A DNA stretch of 64,000 nt from Malus domestica (taxonomy: Eukaryota > Streptophyta > Magnoliopsida > Rosales > Rosaceae): assembly GCF_042453785.1 (NCBI RefSeq), contig NC_091670.1, positions 38,389,501 to 38,453,500 of the forward strand, read 5' to 3'. Below, in pieces: positions 1 through 11,595 of the stretch. Position 1 is the stretch's first letter. Each line of letters opens with the position of its first letter. The notes under the pieces are model-generated. The model had not been told where the DNA came from. It did not search any database and saw nothing but the letters and a program-made list of their open reading frames with translations. The translations under genes were made by a program, and so were the position numbers.

Positions 1-14
1 GCAAAAATACTCCC
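1..14. repeat. Right edge of a MULE-type MITE cut by the window start
   Basis: The first 14 bases match the right terminus of the MITE at 32632-32812 (the gcaaaaatactccc end). Only this end lies inside the window, so the element cannot be bounded. The rest, up to 97, shows nothing recognisable. Confidence 0.4.
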
Positions 15-97
15 CCCAAAAAATGGCCATAGGCATTAATGACAAACCAATGTCCTTCTTACGTAAAAACCGACACTTTAGCGGGTGATGCCTATAA

Positions 98-908
98 GAG
101 CACCTTCAGCAGGGGAGGTTGCTCGGGGGCCAGGCCTCTAAACAGTAACAAATTGCTGGGGGGATGACCTCCAGCGTTGGGAAGCCTGAGCGACAGGCGA
201 GGCCCAATGAGCAGGCCCGTCGAGGATTGCCAGCTTGAGAGCCTGAGGGCTGCGTCAGGCACGTGCGTGTTACACGCGCGTGGGCGTGCGTCTTCCGACA
301 AAAAAACAGGCCTGGGGCCCGCGACGCTCAGTTTAATTGTTACCATTGGGGAAGCCACGTGGCTTCCCCATGTCCGTTCGATTGAAACGGTCCTATTTTT
401 TGGACCGTTGGATTTCCAACGGTAAAAAACATTTAAAAATCTCATTTAATTTCATCTGTTTGATCTAAGATCAACAGTCCACATTATTAGGCTTTGTAAA
501 TTTAAAAAAAAAACAGTTTAAAAATCTAAAATGTTACCGTTGTGACACGTGGCACAATCTGGAGTGTTGGAATTTAATTTTTTTTTTAAATCCAACGGCA
601 GAGATTAATTAGGTGAATAAAAATAAAAATAAATGTAAAAAATTCTTAAAAATCCGAACAAAAAATTATGAAAAATTATAAAAAATTTTGATTTTACTTT
701 TCTACAAATACCTTCTCATTATGTATTATTTTATAAATAAATAAATACTAATATTTTATTGCCAATTGCCATGGCTATTCAGTGCAGGGGTGGAGATGCA
801 AATGACAATTGCCAGGGGAATGCACTATTCATTAAGGGCAGTTACTGTTCACTAGGTGGATTAAATAGTGAATAGTCTGGGGGGAGGGCTCCTACACTGG
901 AGTTGCTC
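98..908. mobile_element. PIF/Harbinger-like non-autonomous element, TAA target duplication
   Basis: The termini are imperfect inverted repeats, GAGCACCTTCAGCAG on the left and GAGCAACTCCAGTG as the reverse complement of the right end. They are flanked by TAA at 95-97 and 909-911, the 3-bp target duplication typical of PIF/Harbinger. At 811 bp it holds no transposase reading frame. The short ORFs on both strands near its left end are overlapping frames without recognisable domains. A perfect 24-bp palindrome centred on CACGTG lies at 347-370. A shared inner motif (ccgttgg...ccaacgg) and similar ends link it to 11596-12186. Confidence 0.7.
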
Positions 909-911
909 TAA

Positions 912-1303
912 CGCGTCTAAAAGGCATCGGTTTAGATATTGGATTTGTCTTTATTTTTTTTTATTCAATATAAGATTTTGTTTCTTAAGTTTTTTAGCCT
1001 TTTAACTTTAAACCATCTACCAAGAGGGATGAGGTATATCGATTCTGCCATTTGTAGGGGTGTTTCTATCATGTGCAATTGTATGTCAATTTTCCCTTTC
1101 TAATATAAACCACCTAACTCAATAAATTTAAGTGTTGGATCTTAAGGTACTTGTGTTTCTTTCATTTCAACTTAACATCCACCACTTCCGTTTAATAGTT
1201 TGGCCACTACTTTAACAAAATCCTCAAATAGCTATGGCTATGGAATTAGAGGCCATCCGATAGTTTACTCATTCTTCCTGGTGCTAGCTAAATTTGCTTT
1301 GTC
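912..1303. other. AT-rich spacer, nothing recognised
   Basis: Low-complexity AT-rich sequence between the Harbinger-like element and the Copia insertion. I see no gene or repeat structure. Confidence 0.5.
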
Positions 1304-1308
1304 CTTGG

Positions 1309-1497
1309 TATTAAGGGCAATAATGTAAACTCATCATCTAGGGATAATACTTAGAGACTAAGGAAAACTGTTAGTTTGATATGGTAATATTTCTCTTAGT
1401 TAGAAGGTTGTTGTACTAGGGATAACTCACACATGTTGTTTATATACCTCAAGTGTAATCTTATTTACTTGTGAAATGAAAATACATTTTCCTAAAA
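1309..1497 (+). repeat. 5' LTR of the Copia element
   Basis: 189 bp, beginning tattaaggg and ending cctaaaa directly before the primer-binding site at 1498. It pairs with 5796-5984 at about 96% identity by eye. The 3' LTR ends in taata, so the 5' copy seems to have lost the terminal T by substitution. Confidence 0.92.
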
Positions 1498-1789
1498 TGG
1501 TATCACCCGCCATTGTCTCTCGACTTTTCTCTTCGATCCCCAAAATCCTGCTTCCTTCTGTGCGCTTTTCTATGTGAGCTTTCTCCCGATTGATCATCTT
1601 CTTATTCGATCTTGCTTGTCATCGATCATGATCGGTACTGCACTCTTCTTCTCTCTGCTCTTCTGGTCATGGCAACCTCTACTTCTTCTTCCTCGGCATC
1701 GGATTCTCATACTCTTCTATCGCCTGCATCTTCAAACCCTAATTCTTCGAATTCGGCATCAATTACGATCTAAAACATTGGATCTATGG

Positions 1790-4700
1790 TTCCGATCAAG
1801 CTTACTACTACCAATTACCTCACATAGAGTGCTCTCTTCACTCCGATTTTTCGCCAGTATAATCTCACCGGTCTGATTGCTGGTTATTCGCCGGCGCCGC
1901 CTTAATTTCTTACGGATTCCTCCGGAAATCGCAGTCTCAATCAGGCGTATGTTGCCTGGTTCGAGATGATCAAAACATTCCCATATGGATAAACTCAACC
2001 CTCTCTATATCCCTAATTCCTTACACTGTTGGAATCTCATCTGCTCGAGATCTATGGGCAAAATTAGAGTCGCGTCTTGCTGCTGCCTCACATTCTTACA
2101 TCCATAAACTTCGATCTCGCCTTCGCAGTCTCACAAAAGGCGATCTCACTGCTGCTCAATACCTTCAACGTACTGAGGAAATAGCTGATGCTCTTGCTAG
2201 TGCTGGTGCTCCAGTTGACAATTCTGAATTAATTTCTGTGATTCTTCATGGCTTACCTCCCGAATTTGACTCTTTTGTGGACGCAATTCAGTTTCGTCTT
2301 GGCTCCACCACAATTGATGAACTCCATGGTTTGCTTCTTAGCAAAGAAGTCCAATGAATAATTGTAAGCAAAGTGCACCGGTGTCTTCTTTTCAGGCCTA
2401 CAACACTTCTACTGGTATTCTTCCATTACCGACATCTCAAGGCTATGTTACTCAAACTCGTGAAATGGATCGCTCTTTCAACCAAGGCAACAACCACAAT
2501 AATCGTGGTAATTTCAGACAAAATAATAATCAGCAGTTCAATAACTTCACTTGAGGCTTAAATCAGCGTTACAACCGTGGAACTCGATCCAATTTCTCAT
2601 TCACCATAAATCTCTATTGTCAAATATGTCGGCAACCTGATCACGAAGCTTGTGACTGTCCTCATTGCATGGATCCTCACTATAATGGCAAGTCATCTCA
2701 AAAGGCTTTAACTTCTCGCACTTCCAATCCTTCTTCTACATTGATTGTTGACTCCGGTGCCACCTCCCACATGACCAACAACTATGCTACTCTCCAAAAT
2801 CCTGAAGCCTACACATGACCTGAGCAAGTGTACATTGGTGATGGCAAAGGTTTGCCCATCACTCACTTTGGATATTCTAATATTACCACTTCACTTAGCA
2901 ATTTTGCTCTCCAGAATGTGCTATATGTGCCTGCTTTAAAACATTATCTTTTGTCTGCAAATCAATTTTTAATTGATAATCAATGTTCTATGCATCTTTA
3001 TCCTTCTCACTTCACTGTGAAAGACCTTTCTTCGGGGATGATGTGTTTTAAAGGCTCAGTACATCATGGTTTCTATCCTTTTCATCAGTTCTCCTACACT
3101 GACGGAAATCAGACCGCTCTCACAGCTACCATGAAAGCTTCAAGAACTCTATGGCATAGTCGGTTGGGCCATCCTTCAGCCAAGATTATAAATAAGCTAG
3201 CATCTTGTTCTTGTATCTCAGTTTTACAGAGTTCGAATAAATCATTTTGCTCCGATTGTGCATTAGGAAAATGTTCTAGACTACCCTTTGTGTCCGCTGC
3301 CTGTACTACAAGGAAACCTTTAGAACTCATTCATACAGATGTCTGGGGTCCCTCACCTACTGTGTCTCATGGTGGTTTCAGGTACTATGTCATCTTTGTG
3401 GATGACTTTACCAGATATTGTTGGTTTTATCCTCTACGTTCTAAGTCTGATGTACTCTCCATCTTCATGTAATACAAATCTCTAGTTGAAAATATTTTGT
3501 GTACCAAGATTATTGCTTTACGATCTGATTCTGGTGGTGAGTTCATGAGCACTTTATTCTCCAATTTCTTGACAAAGCATGGCATCCAACATCAACTATC
3601 GTGTCCCCACACCCTGGAACAAAATGGGTGTGCAGAACGTAAACACAGGCATCTTGTAGAAACTGCCCGCACTCTTTTGGCAGCATCTAAAGTTCCTCAT
3701 CTCTATTGGGTTGAAGCATTTGCTACTGCAATCTATCTTATCAACAGGTTGCCTACTTTAGCTTGTTGTTCACCTTGGGAGTCTCTATTTCAGAAAGTGC
3801 CTCGTTATGACACATTAAAAATCTTTGGCTGCCTCTGTTTCCCATGGTTGAAGCCTTATACCTCATCAAAATTGGATCCCAAAAGCAAGGCTTGTGTCTT
3901 CTTAGGTTACAGTCTCAATCATAAGAGGTACCAATGTCTTGATCAAGTCACAAAAAGAATCTATATCTCTTGACATGTATTGTTTGATGAGTCTACTTTT
4001 CCATTCCATCAATCTTCATATCATTTCCCTACTGTCTAACCACAATCACCCATCTTTCATTTTCCTATACCATCGACCTTAACTTTTACTTTTCTTCCTA
4101 CCCTGTCTCCCTTACCTATACTCTCTACCCCATCATCATCCTCACTTAATCCTGATTTTCCATCTGCACCTTCATCCAATCCTCATTCCTCCTCACCTCT
4201 ATCTTCATCAAATCCTCCTTCCTCCTCACCTCTATCTTCATATGCACCTAGCTCTAGTCATCATCAACCACCACCACCTCCTATTAACATCCATCCTATG
4301 CAAACCCGATCTAAAAGCCTAAAGCCTTTACTGCCACTAAACATCCCCTACCTTCCCATTTGTCCCTTGATTACTTTCCTACAACCTATTTACAGGCTTC
4401 CAAACACAACCATTGGCGCCATGCTATGCAGGATGAATTCAATGCCCTCTTTAATACTGGCACTTGGTCCATTGTTCCTCCACATTCCTCTCAGAATATT
4501 GTGGGTTGTAAATGGGTTTTTCGGATCAAACGAAAACCTGATGGCTCCATTGATCGTTATAAGGCTCGGTTAGTTGCTAAAGGCTTCCATCAATAGGAAG
4601 GACTTGACTACATTGAAACTTTTAGCCCCGTGGCTAAACCAGTAACCATTCGATTATTACTCACTTTACTGCTCAGTATGACTGGTTTCTGAATTAACTC

Positions 4701-5790
4701 GATGTGAGTAATGCTTTTCTGCACGACAATCTTTTTGAATTGGTTTGTATGCACAAACCTCCAGGCTTCGAAGATCCTACTCAGCCACATCATGTATGTC
4801 AGCTTCACAAATCATTGTATAGCCTAAAACAAGCTCCTCGGGCTTGGTATGACAAATTACATGCTACCCTTCATTCTCTCCGCTTTGTGGGTTCTCAAAG
4901 TGATCACTCCCTCTTTGTCAAAAGGGATCCCACCTTGGTTTTTATTCTGGTTTATGTGGTTGATATACTGGTCACTAGTCCTTCCTCTGCAGCATATCAA
5001 ACTGTGATCAAGCAACTCAGTGCATTGTTTCCCATCAAGGATCTTGGAGCTTTGCACTATTTTCTTGGTATTGAGGTTAAACGATCATCTACTGGTATCT
5101 TCCTATCTCAAACCAAATACATCTTGGACCTATTAACTAAAGCAAATATGGTTGAAGCTAAACCTTGCAGTACTCCCCTTAGTACCTCCAATCTTGATCA
5201 TCACTCTCCACTGCTTGACAATGCTTCCGAGTATCGGTCTTTGGTTGGGGCTCTTCAATACCTAACCTGGACACGCCCGGATCTTAGTTTTGCTGTTAAT
5301 CTTATGTGTCAGTTCATGCATACTCCTCGAGTTTCTCATTTTCAAGATGTTAAGAGAATACTTAGGTATCTCAAATGTACCATTGATCTTGGCCTCTGGT
5401 TTTCTAAATGTTCCTCACCACCTTCTATCGTGGCTTACTCCGACGCCGATTGGGCTGGTTGTGTCTTGGATAGACGGTCTACTGGGAGTCACTTGGATTT
5501 GTCAACTTCTCACTGATATTGGCTCCTGTCTGCCTTGTTCTGCTCAGCTTTGGTGTGACAATGTCTCTGCTATATCTCTTCCAAAGAATCCAGTTTTTCA
5601 TGCAAGGACGAAACATGTGGAGATTAACTATCATTACATTAGGGAAAAGGTTTTGGCCAAACAAATCTCCCTTCATTTTATTTGTACTCAAGATCAAGTG
5701 GCTAATATATGCACCAAGTCTCTATCCACATCCAGATTTGTGCTTATTCGGGACAAACTTCAACTTAGAGTTCCCAAGTTTTGTTTGAGG
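1790..5790 (+). pseudogene. Broken Copia gag-pol polyprotein
   Basis: The reading frame is interrupted many times. The gag part shows the KLTTTNY-like start (about 1799) with an in-frame TAG at 1825-1827, then a zinc knuckle of CX2CX4HX4C spacing near 2625-2660. Protease is marked by VDSGATSHM near 2750. The GAG-pre-integrase motif LWHSRLGHPS (about 3150), the integrase aspartates in HTDVWG and RSDSGGEF, and the glutamate in QNGCAER are still readable (2828-3973). Reverse transcriptase runs from about 4500 to 5000; the YVDD catalytic box near 4953 reads YVVD, losing one catalytic aspartate. RNase H begins at YSDADWAG near 5440 and resumes in another frame after a deletion, ending near 5790. 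The protein cannot be functional. The element would need enzymes from elsewhere to move. Confidence 0.9.
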
Positions 5791-5795
5791 GGGGA

Positions 5796-5984
5796 TATTA
5801 AGGGCAATAATGTAAACTCATCCTCTAGGGATAATACTTAGAGACTAAGGAAAACTGTTAGCTTGATATGGTAAGATTTCTCTTAGTTAGAAGGTTGTTA
5901 TACTAGGGATAGCTCACACATGTTGTATATATACCTCAAGTGTAATCTTATTTATTTGTGAAATGAAAATACATTTTCCTAATA
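5796..5984 (+). repeat. 3' LTR of the Copia element
   Basis: 189 bp, beginning tattaaggg after the purine tract and ending cctaata before the target duplication at 5985-5989. Same length as the 5' LTR. Confidence 0.92.
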
Positions 5985-5989
5985 CTTGG

Positions 5990-6424
5990 TTCGAGAAAAT
6001 TACTCAATACTTTTAACTGGATCGTTAATATTTTAAAATATTGTATAATTTACAAGTGATAGATTGTCCAACTTTGAGTAATAAGATATTCATCTTTAAC
6101 TCATTGTGTTTAAAATTCAAGCTCCTCGCTCTCTTTCTCTTTATAATCTAACTTAAAGTAGTAACATCGCTTACCATTAAAACTTTTTTCTATATAAAAA
6201 ATATATATATATATATATATAATTTACATGACCTTGATGAATAATAAATGCAAATATATTTATTGCAGAAAGAAGATATAATTATGACACGGTGGTGATT
6301 CAGTACCAGTCAACAACTACCTTGCATGAAGTGCCTTTTAATTACCCAATTATGAAGTAATAGAAAGTTAATTGTGGTTGCATTGACCTCATTACTTAGG
6401 ACATCTTGACGAACGCAAATTGAG
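5990..6424. other. Spacer with a short (TA)n run
   Basis: AT-rich sequence with a TA dinucleotide run at about 6202-6222. Nothing else recognised. Confidence 0.5.
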
Positions 6425-6432
6425 ATGCTAAA

Positions 6433-6653
6433 GGGATAATTTTTGCTCGCTAGGCTACTTTAAACTTCAATGTCTGTTCATTATACATCTATTTATCTGT
6501 CACGTGTCTTTTTACTTAATTTTAATTATTTTTTTTTCAAAATTGAGAAAGTAACATTTAATGTAAAAATTAATTAGAGCTAAGTGAAATTACACATGAC
6601 AAATAATTACGTATATGCAATAATTAGGTGTATGGTGAGCAAAAATGTTCCCA
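6433..6653. mobile_element. MITE, MULE-like, diverged relative of 32632-32812
   Basis: The inverted ends (GGGATAATTTTTGCTC on the left, TGGGAACATTTTTGCTC as the reverse complement of the right) are flanked by atgctaaa at 6425-6432 and 6654-6661. No coding capacity. The ends match the family at 32632-32812, which has a clean 9-bp target duplication. Confidence 0.6.
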
Positions 6654-6661
6654 ATGCTAAA

Positions 6662-7283
6662 ACCATATTTACATCCCATTTTACATTTCCAACAAATGTA
6701 AATAAAAGTTTTACTTCAATGGGAGGAGGGATGTAAAATTGAGATATAATTTAATTTTCTCTCTTTAATTAGTGGGACTTATCATGAAAAGATGTAAAAA
6801 AGAATATAAATTTAGATTTTTCTTTAAATCTTTTGTTGAAGATGGATAATTTGCATTCCGCCTTTGAAGAATTTCCGACAAAGAAAAAATGCATAATACT
6901 CATTTCAAGACTTTTTGCATCTTCCATCGAAGATACCCATGATGATGAAATCTAATTATCAATATACAATTCTTAGTGCATGCAAACATCAACTTGTCTT
7001 CAATCTTCCACTCGATTCAAAAGAACAACCAAATGATGAACAAGAGAAAGTTGATACAACCCAATCCATTGTTCAATGCGCATGCACAATCTAACCTCCC
7101 ACTATTCACCATTTCAACATCCATGTGGTTCCTTACCACCCCATTTGTTATACCAATTTTTTAGGTGTTGGACTAAGATTCTGGTAATTTGATGCTTTCA
7201 CACAAGATTATATTCACACTTTTTTCTTTCGTTTTGGAATGGAATTAAATTCATTTGACAAATGAAAGAGAGAATAATAATAA
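6662..7283. other. Spacer, nothing recognised
   Basis: AT-rich sequence with short random ORFs. No domain or repeat structure that I can support. Confidence 0.4.
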
Positions 7284-7649
7284 AGGCTTTTGAACCAAAA
7301 TGGTTTCTGAGATTTACATAATTCTTCACTTCGGTCTTTGAGATTTAAAATTGATAAAAGTGGTCTATGAGTTTGTCCACAGTCAATCAGTTTGATCATT
7401 CCATGAAAAATCTCTATTAAGTAAGGACCACAATGACAAAAACACATTCAAATTTTGTCAAATCATTTTGCGCATTGTTTATTAAATTAAGGGTATTTTT
7501 GTCTTTTTAGTGCTTATTTAACAAATGTTTTTCATGAAATGACTAAAATGATTGATGGTGGGCAAACTCAAGGACCACTTCGATTTCAAATTTCAGGAAT
7601 TAAAGTGATAAATTATGTCATTCTCAGATACCGCTTCAATTAAAATGCC
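7284..7649. repeat. Foldback MITE-like repeat with about 100-bp arms
   Basis: The left arm (containing atttacataattcttcact and agtggtctatgagtttg) is matched imperfectly in reverse complement by the right arm (caaactcaaggaccact, agtgataaattatgtcatt). The ends are approximate because arm similarity fades. No ORF of note. Confidence 0.5.
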
Positions 7650-8216
7650 AAGTAATAATTGATGGAGACATGAAGTTACTAGAAAGCCTTTTGTTGGTTT
7701 CAGTGGGAGGCAAAGACTCTCTCTTAAGTAACACTTTCCTGCGTTCATTCGTTAATTTGTGAAGAAATTTGCCTATACTTTTTGGTTGGTTGTTTGTTTA
7801 TCTCCATTTTTTCAACTAGCAAGATACTATACACACTCTTTTTAGTAAAGCTTGGTCAAGTCTTCTTTATGCGTACTTATCATGGTTGTCGGATTATGCT
7901 ACTGATTTTTTGGGTTCGCAATGTACTTTGAGAAAAATGAGTAATGTTAGGTAAATTTTTTTTTCTGTTATATTTGTAAATTATGTGATGTATCACTAAC
8001 AAAAAATAAACACGTTAATTTATATTTAATTAATAATTAAATCATTAATAATCACGTCATATAATTTACAAAAGTTATTTAAATTGAAAGTCTCTCTCAC
8101 ATTACCTAAAAAAAATTAAAAAATATGCAAAAGTTTGGTCAAGTCAACTTTGCATGCTTTTCCAATTATGTCATTCTTATGCTTTGCTTTCCTCATTTAT
8201 TGAATCTTTATGTTTA
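7650..8216. other. Spacer, nothing recognised
   Basis: AT-rich sequence without an ORF or repeat that I can name. Confidence 0.4.
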
Positions 8217-8224
8217 TTTGGGTA

Positions 8225-8424
8225 GGAATTGGATCCTCTCCGAGGCAAAGCCTCGAGATCCTCTTGACCCACTAACAGGGGCTATTGAATTTTGATCCAA
8301 TAGCTATAATTATTGTAACTTTTAGATGAAGTCCCTATTTGTAGCCGTTGGGTCAAAATCCAATGGTCCGTGTTGCTGGGTCATGAGGATCCCGAGGCTT
8401 TGCCTCAGAAAGGATCCAATTCCC
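8225..8424. mobile_element. hAT-type MITE, 200 bp, 8-bp target duplication
   Basis: The ends are long inverted repeats (GGAATTGGATCC and, reversed from the right, GGGAATTGGATCC) continuing through GAGGCAAAGCCTCG on both sides. The flanks carry an exact 8-bp duplication, tttgggta, at 8217-8224 and 8425-8432. That length fits hAT elements. No coding capacity. Confidence 0.75.
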
Positions 8425-8432
8425 TTTGGGTA

Positions 8433-9225
8433 GGGGTAGATCCGAAGGTGAAGGTTAGTTGTACTTGTGTTTATGTATTCATCTAACAAATAGTTGTATA
8501 TAATCTATGACACTTACAAGATTTCTCAACCTGAAGGCAAATAATCGCCTATTGTGTTGATATTGTTGGAATCAAATGGTAAAGTTAGAATTTTCAAATA
8601 ATGAGGTCATAATATCAATCAAACAAGTTTTATTGGCAATTTCGTCGCGGGCCTAGTAAGCATCTGTCAATTCCTGCCAACATATGATGAAAGCTTATGT
8701 CAATATATGTCAACAATTACTATTATTTGTAGAGGATTGTCAAGGGTGGATTCAGGATATGGTGGAGTAAGTTGAAGACTACCAATGCTTGTCAACTAAG
8801 GTATTTCATCCAGCACATGATGCATACAATAGAGTCACACACAAAAAGAGAGAAAAAGAAGACCAATATGGTAGAAGAAAATAGAAGAAGTAGGAGAAGG
8901 AGGTTGTAATTTAATTTGCCTTAATTAGTTGTTTATAGGGGTCAAATACAATACACAAACAAATATACATGACGTTTTTAAAGTTATTGGAATCAAGGAT
9001 AACCAATAACCTCATGTTGGCTCTGCCATTAATTGGAATTAAGGCCTAAACTGATTTAACTATTGTAAAATTGATGTGGATTGAAATTATTTACAAATTA
9101 ACGGCTGAGATTACTTTTAGTTGTTATAGGTTCAGATGTGAGCAAGTGGCAATGTTTTATAGGACAAAGCCTTTAAATGGCTGAGATGAGCTTATAGGCT
9201 CTCCCTTATCTAGCCTAAATAGCTA
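8433..9225. other. Spacer, nothing recognised
   Basis: About 800 bases of AT-rich sequence without supportable genes or repeats. Confidence 0.4.
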
Positions 9226-9233
9226 TTTTTGTA

Positions 9234-9393
9234 CAAGAGATTATATTCACACATCTTAAATTACTTCCCCACGCCCTTTTAGTTTTTTAATATTTTTTTA
9301 TCAAGTGTTAGTGATGTGTAGAATATCAAAAAAATATTAAAAAAATAAAAGAATGTGAATGAAGTAATTTGGGATGTGTGAATATAATATCTG
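9234..9393. mobile_element. hAT-type MITE, 160 bp, 8-bp target duplication
   Basis: Inverted ends (CAAGAGATTATATTCACAC, and CAGATATTATATTCACAC from the right) begin with CA as in many hAT elements. They are flanked by an exact duplication, tttttgta, at 9226-9233 and 9394-9401. The middle is an A/T-rich hairpin loop. Confidence 0.7.
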
Positions 9394-9799
9394 TTTTTGT
9401 ATTCTTGCGGGAATGAGAATGTAAACACATATGGCATGACTTGTGCTCTGTGACATATGGGTTCTCTCTGATATCATCTTCTTCATTTTCTTCTTTCCAT
9501 TGTGAAATCCTTACCAAAATCTAAGGCCAAATTACAGAAAGCCAACAGATATATTGCTAGAAAGAAAAAGTGACTTGTTATCGATACTCTGAAAAGTGGT
9601 TGTTCACTTTCTCTACATGAATATGAAAATAAAAGGAAAACTTCTAGCCACTCTTCTTTTTCTTACCGAACCCTAAATTTACGAATTTATAGCTGCCTGC
9701 TTCTTGTTCCGGCTTGTGGAAGAAACTAAGCAATCAAACAAATTTATCGTACAAATTTCACTTCTTTCGAATTACGTATATTTACAGTATAAATTTCAG

Positions 9800-10055
9800 A
9801 ATCAGAACCGTTTATCTTCTTAATCTTCAATAGAAGATCATCTCTAAAGCATTTGAATTGTAGATTGTTTAGTCATCCAAATGTATGAAACAAATAGACG
9901 GGTGAGTAACGAGTAACATATTTATGATGAACCGTCCATTTATTTATACAGAAAATATGCATTACTCGCAAAATGTGGAGTAACATATTCAATACAAATA
10001 ATTTTTTATAATGATGATCTTCAAATGAAGATTAAGAAGTAAAACGGTTCTGATT
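9800..10055. repeat. Imperfect inverted repeat with direct repeats in the loop
   Basis: A segment around 9802-9841 (cagaaccgttt...cttcttaatcttcaa) is matched in reverse complement at about 10013-10053. Inside and just after are two direct copies of a motif around cattactcgcaaaatgtg. The ends are uncertain. Possibly an old MITE. Confidence 0.4.
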
Positions 10056-10786
10056 ATGATGTTATACATAAAAGATACATTACTCGCAAAATGTGAAATA
10101 TCTCCATTCCTCAATGGAAGAACACAAATATTATTCATATTCTCCAATCGGTGTGCCTCAAAAATGAAAAGGAAGATCAAATTGAGGAATAAAATGGCTA
10201 TTAATATCATCATTTAAGTGCTAATTCGTTTTCATTCTTGGGACCTTTGGGTATAAAGTTTCATTCATAGAAATGTTATGTCGGGGGAGTCCAAATGATG
10301 GCCTTGTTTACAAGGCTTAACATGCAAAGCCCAGAACACTTGTGGCCGAAGCTCGGTTCTTTTTGCTGTCCAGCTGCCCACAAATGAAATAAATAAAACT
10401 AAGGTAAAATTGAGAGAGTAAATACATAAATATAATCATGGAGAATATGAATGAAATAATTATGGTTATTTGATTTAACAATTTTCTACCTAGATAAAAG
10501 TTGACTTGTAATATTTCTCTTAAAAAAAGGTATTTTTAGCTTAAGAAATCAACAATATAATAGCAAATGTTGTATTTTTTACTTGATTCTTTCTTTCTGT
10601 TTTACACAAATAAGAGAGTAAGACTATTATTATAGTTCGACGATCAAGTTTTATGTGTAGTTTTTAACTCGCCTAATCCTTTAATTTTCATAAACACTTT
10701 TTTTGTGGTTTACTCCCTTTGATCCATTATCGTCAAGCAACTTTGTTGATACACAAAATCAGTGAGGACTTTGGTACAACAGAAAG

Positions 10787-11220
10787 TGTTAAGTTTGTGA
10801 CCTTCGCTAGATTGCTCCGGTCACTGGTGTGGATAAGTATGTAAATGGATAGAGACAGGGAAGCAAACACAAGATGTACGTGGTTCACCCAGATTTGCTA
10901 CGTCCACAGAGTAGAGGCGTTCTCATTAATTGTGAAGGGTTTACACAAGTACATAGGTTCAAGCTCTCCTTTAGTGAGTACTAGTGAATGATTTAGTACA
11001 AATGACATTAGGACATATTGTGAGAGAATGATCTCTATTTATAGAAAAGAGTTTCTAGTTTCATTCTAACATTGACACGTGTCGTGTTGTGATTGGCTTC
11101 TGATGTTGACACATGTCGCGCTGTGATTGGCCTCCTGGTTGGAGGGAAACTCTTCTGGGTCCTTGACGGTATAACGTTGACCAGTACTCAGTAGTTTCGG
11201 GATTGGTCAAGTATGGTACA
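10787..11220 (-). repeat. Solo-LTR-like repeat in reverse orientation
   Basis: Read on the minus strand the block starts TGTACCATACTTGACC at 11220 and ends near 10787 with AACTTAACA, consistent with TG...CA LTR ends. It contains direct repeats around ttgacacgtgtcg, a segment reading atctctatttatag (TATA-like), and a tail with the plus-strand motif acgtggttcaccc. It resembles an LTR that I recall as abundant in apple relatives. No clear target duplication, so the distal end is approximate. No internal coding region follows. Confidence 0.5.
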
Positions 11221-11282
11221 AACAAACTTCATTTTCATCTACTTACTCACTTAGGGAATACTTGTACCAAATTGATTCCATT

Positions 11283-11352
11283 ATGAAATAAAAAAGTATA
11301 TATTATGACATGTATATCTAGGGAATAAAAAAGTATACATTATGAAATAAAA
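11283..11352. repeat. Short tandem duplication
   Basis: Two adjacent partial copies of a unit reading aataaaaaagtatayattatg. Small and possibly random. The surrounding 11221-11595 shows nothing else. Confidence 0.4.
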
Positions 11353-11595
11353 CTCTTCTAGCTACTTTTCTTACACATGTCACAAAACTTAACACTATTT
11401 AATTTTCACCAGTTAAATGGTGTTACATTATGGAACAAGTGTCAAAAAGTTAGAGAAGCCACAAAGATGTCACATACAAAATGGGTGTAGAAAATTTGAA
11501 CTCGATGTTGAGGGGTGTTAATTGCCTTCAATTATATTCTGATGGGATAGTTCTCGGTTTTGATTTTGGTTACTCATGAAAACAAATGGTGTTAA

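Larger units (their letters stand above)
1309..5984 (+). mobile_element. Degenerate Ty1/Copia LTR retrotransposon with both LTRs and 5-bp target duplication
   Basis: Two 189-bp LTRs (1309-1497 and 5796-5984) flank an internal region with gag, protease, integrase, reverse transcriptase and RNase H remnants in Copia order. The 5-bp target duplication cttgg is intact at 1304-1308 and 5985-5989. A primer-binding site starting tggtatca, complementary to initiator tRNA-Met in related elements, begins at 1498. A purine-rich tract (gaggggggata) lies just before the 3' LTR. The LTRs differ at about 8 of 189 positions, so the insertion is fairly young although the coding region is full of stops and frame breaks. 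The LTR ends are TATTA...TAATA rather than TG...CA. Confidence 0.93.

Noticed and set aside
1574-1876. 100-codon ORF near the start of the Copia internal region
   Set aside because: It overlaps the gag region in a different frame and has no gag similarity. The readable gag frame starts near 1790.
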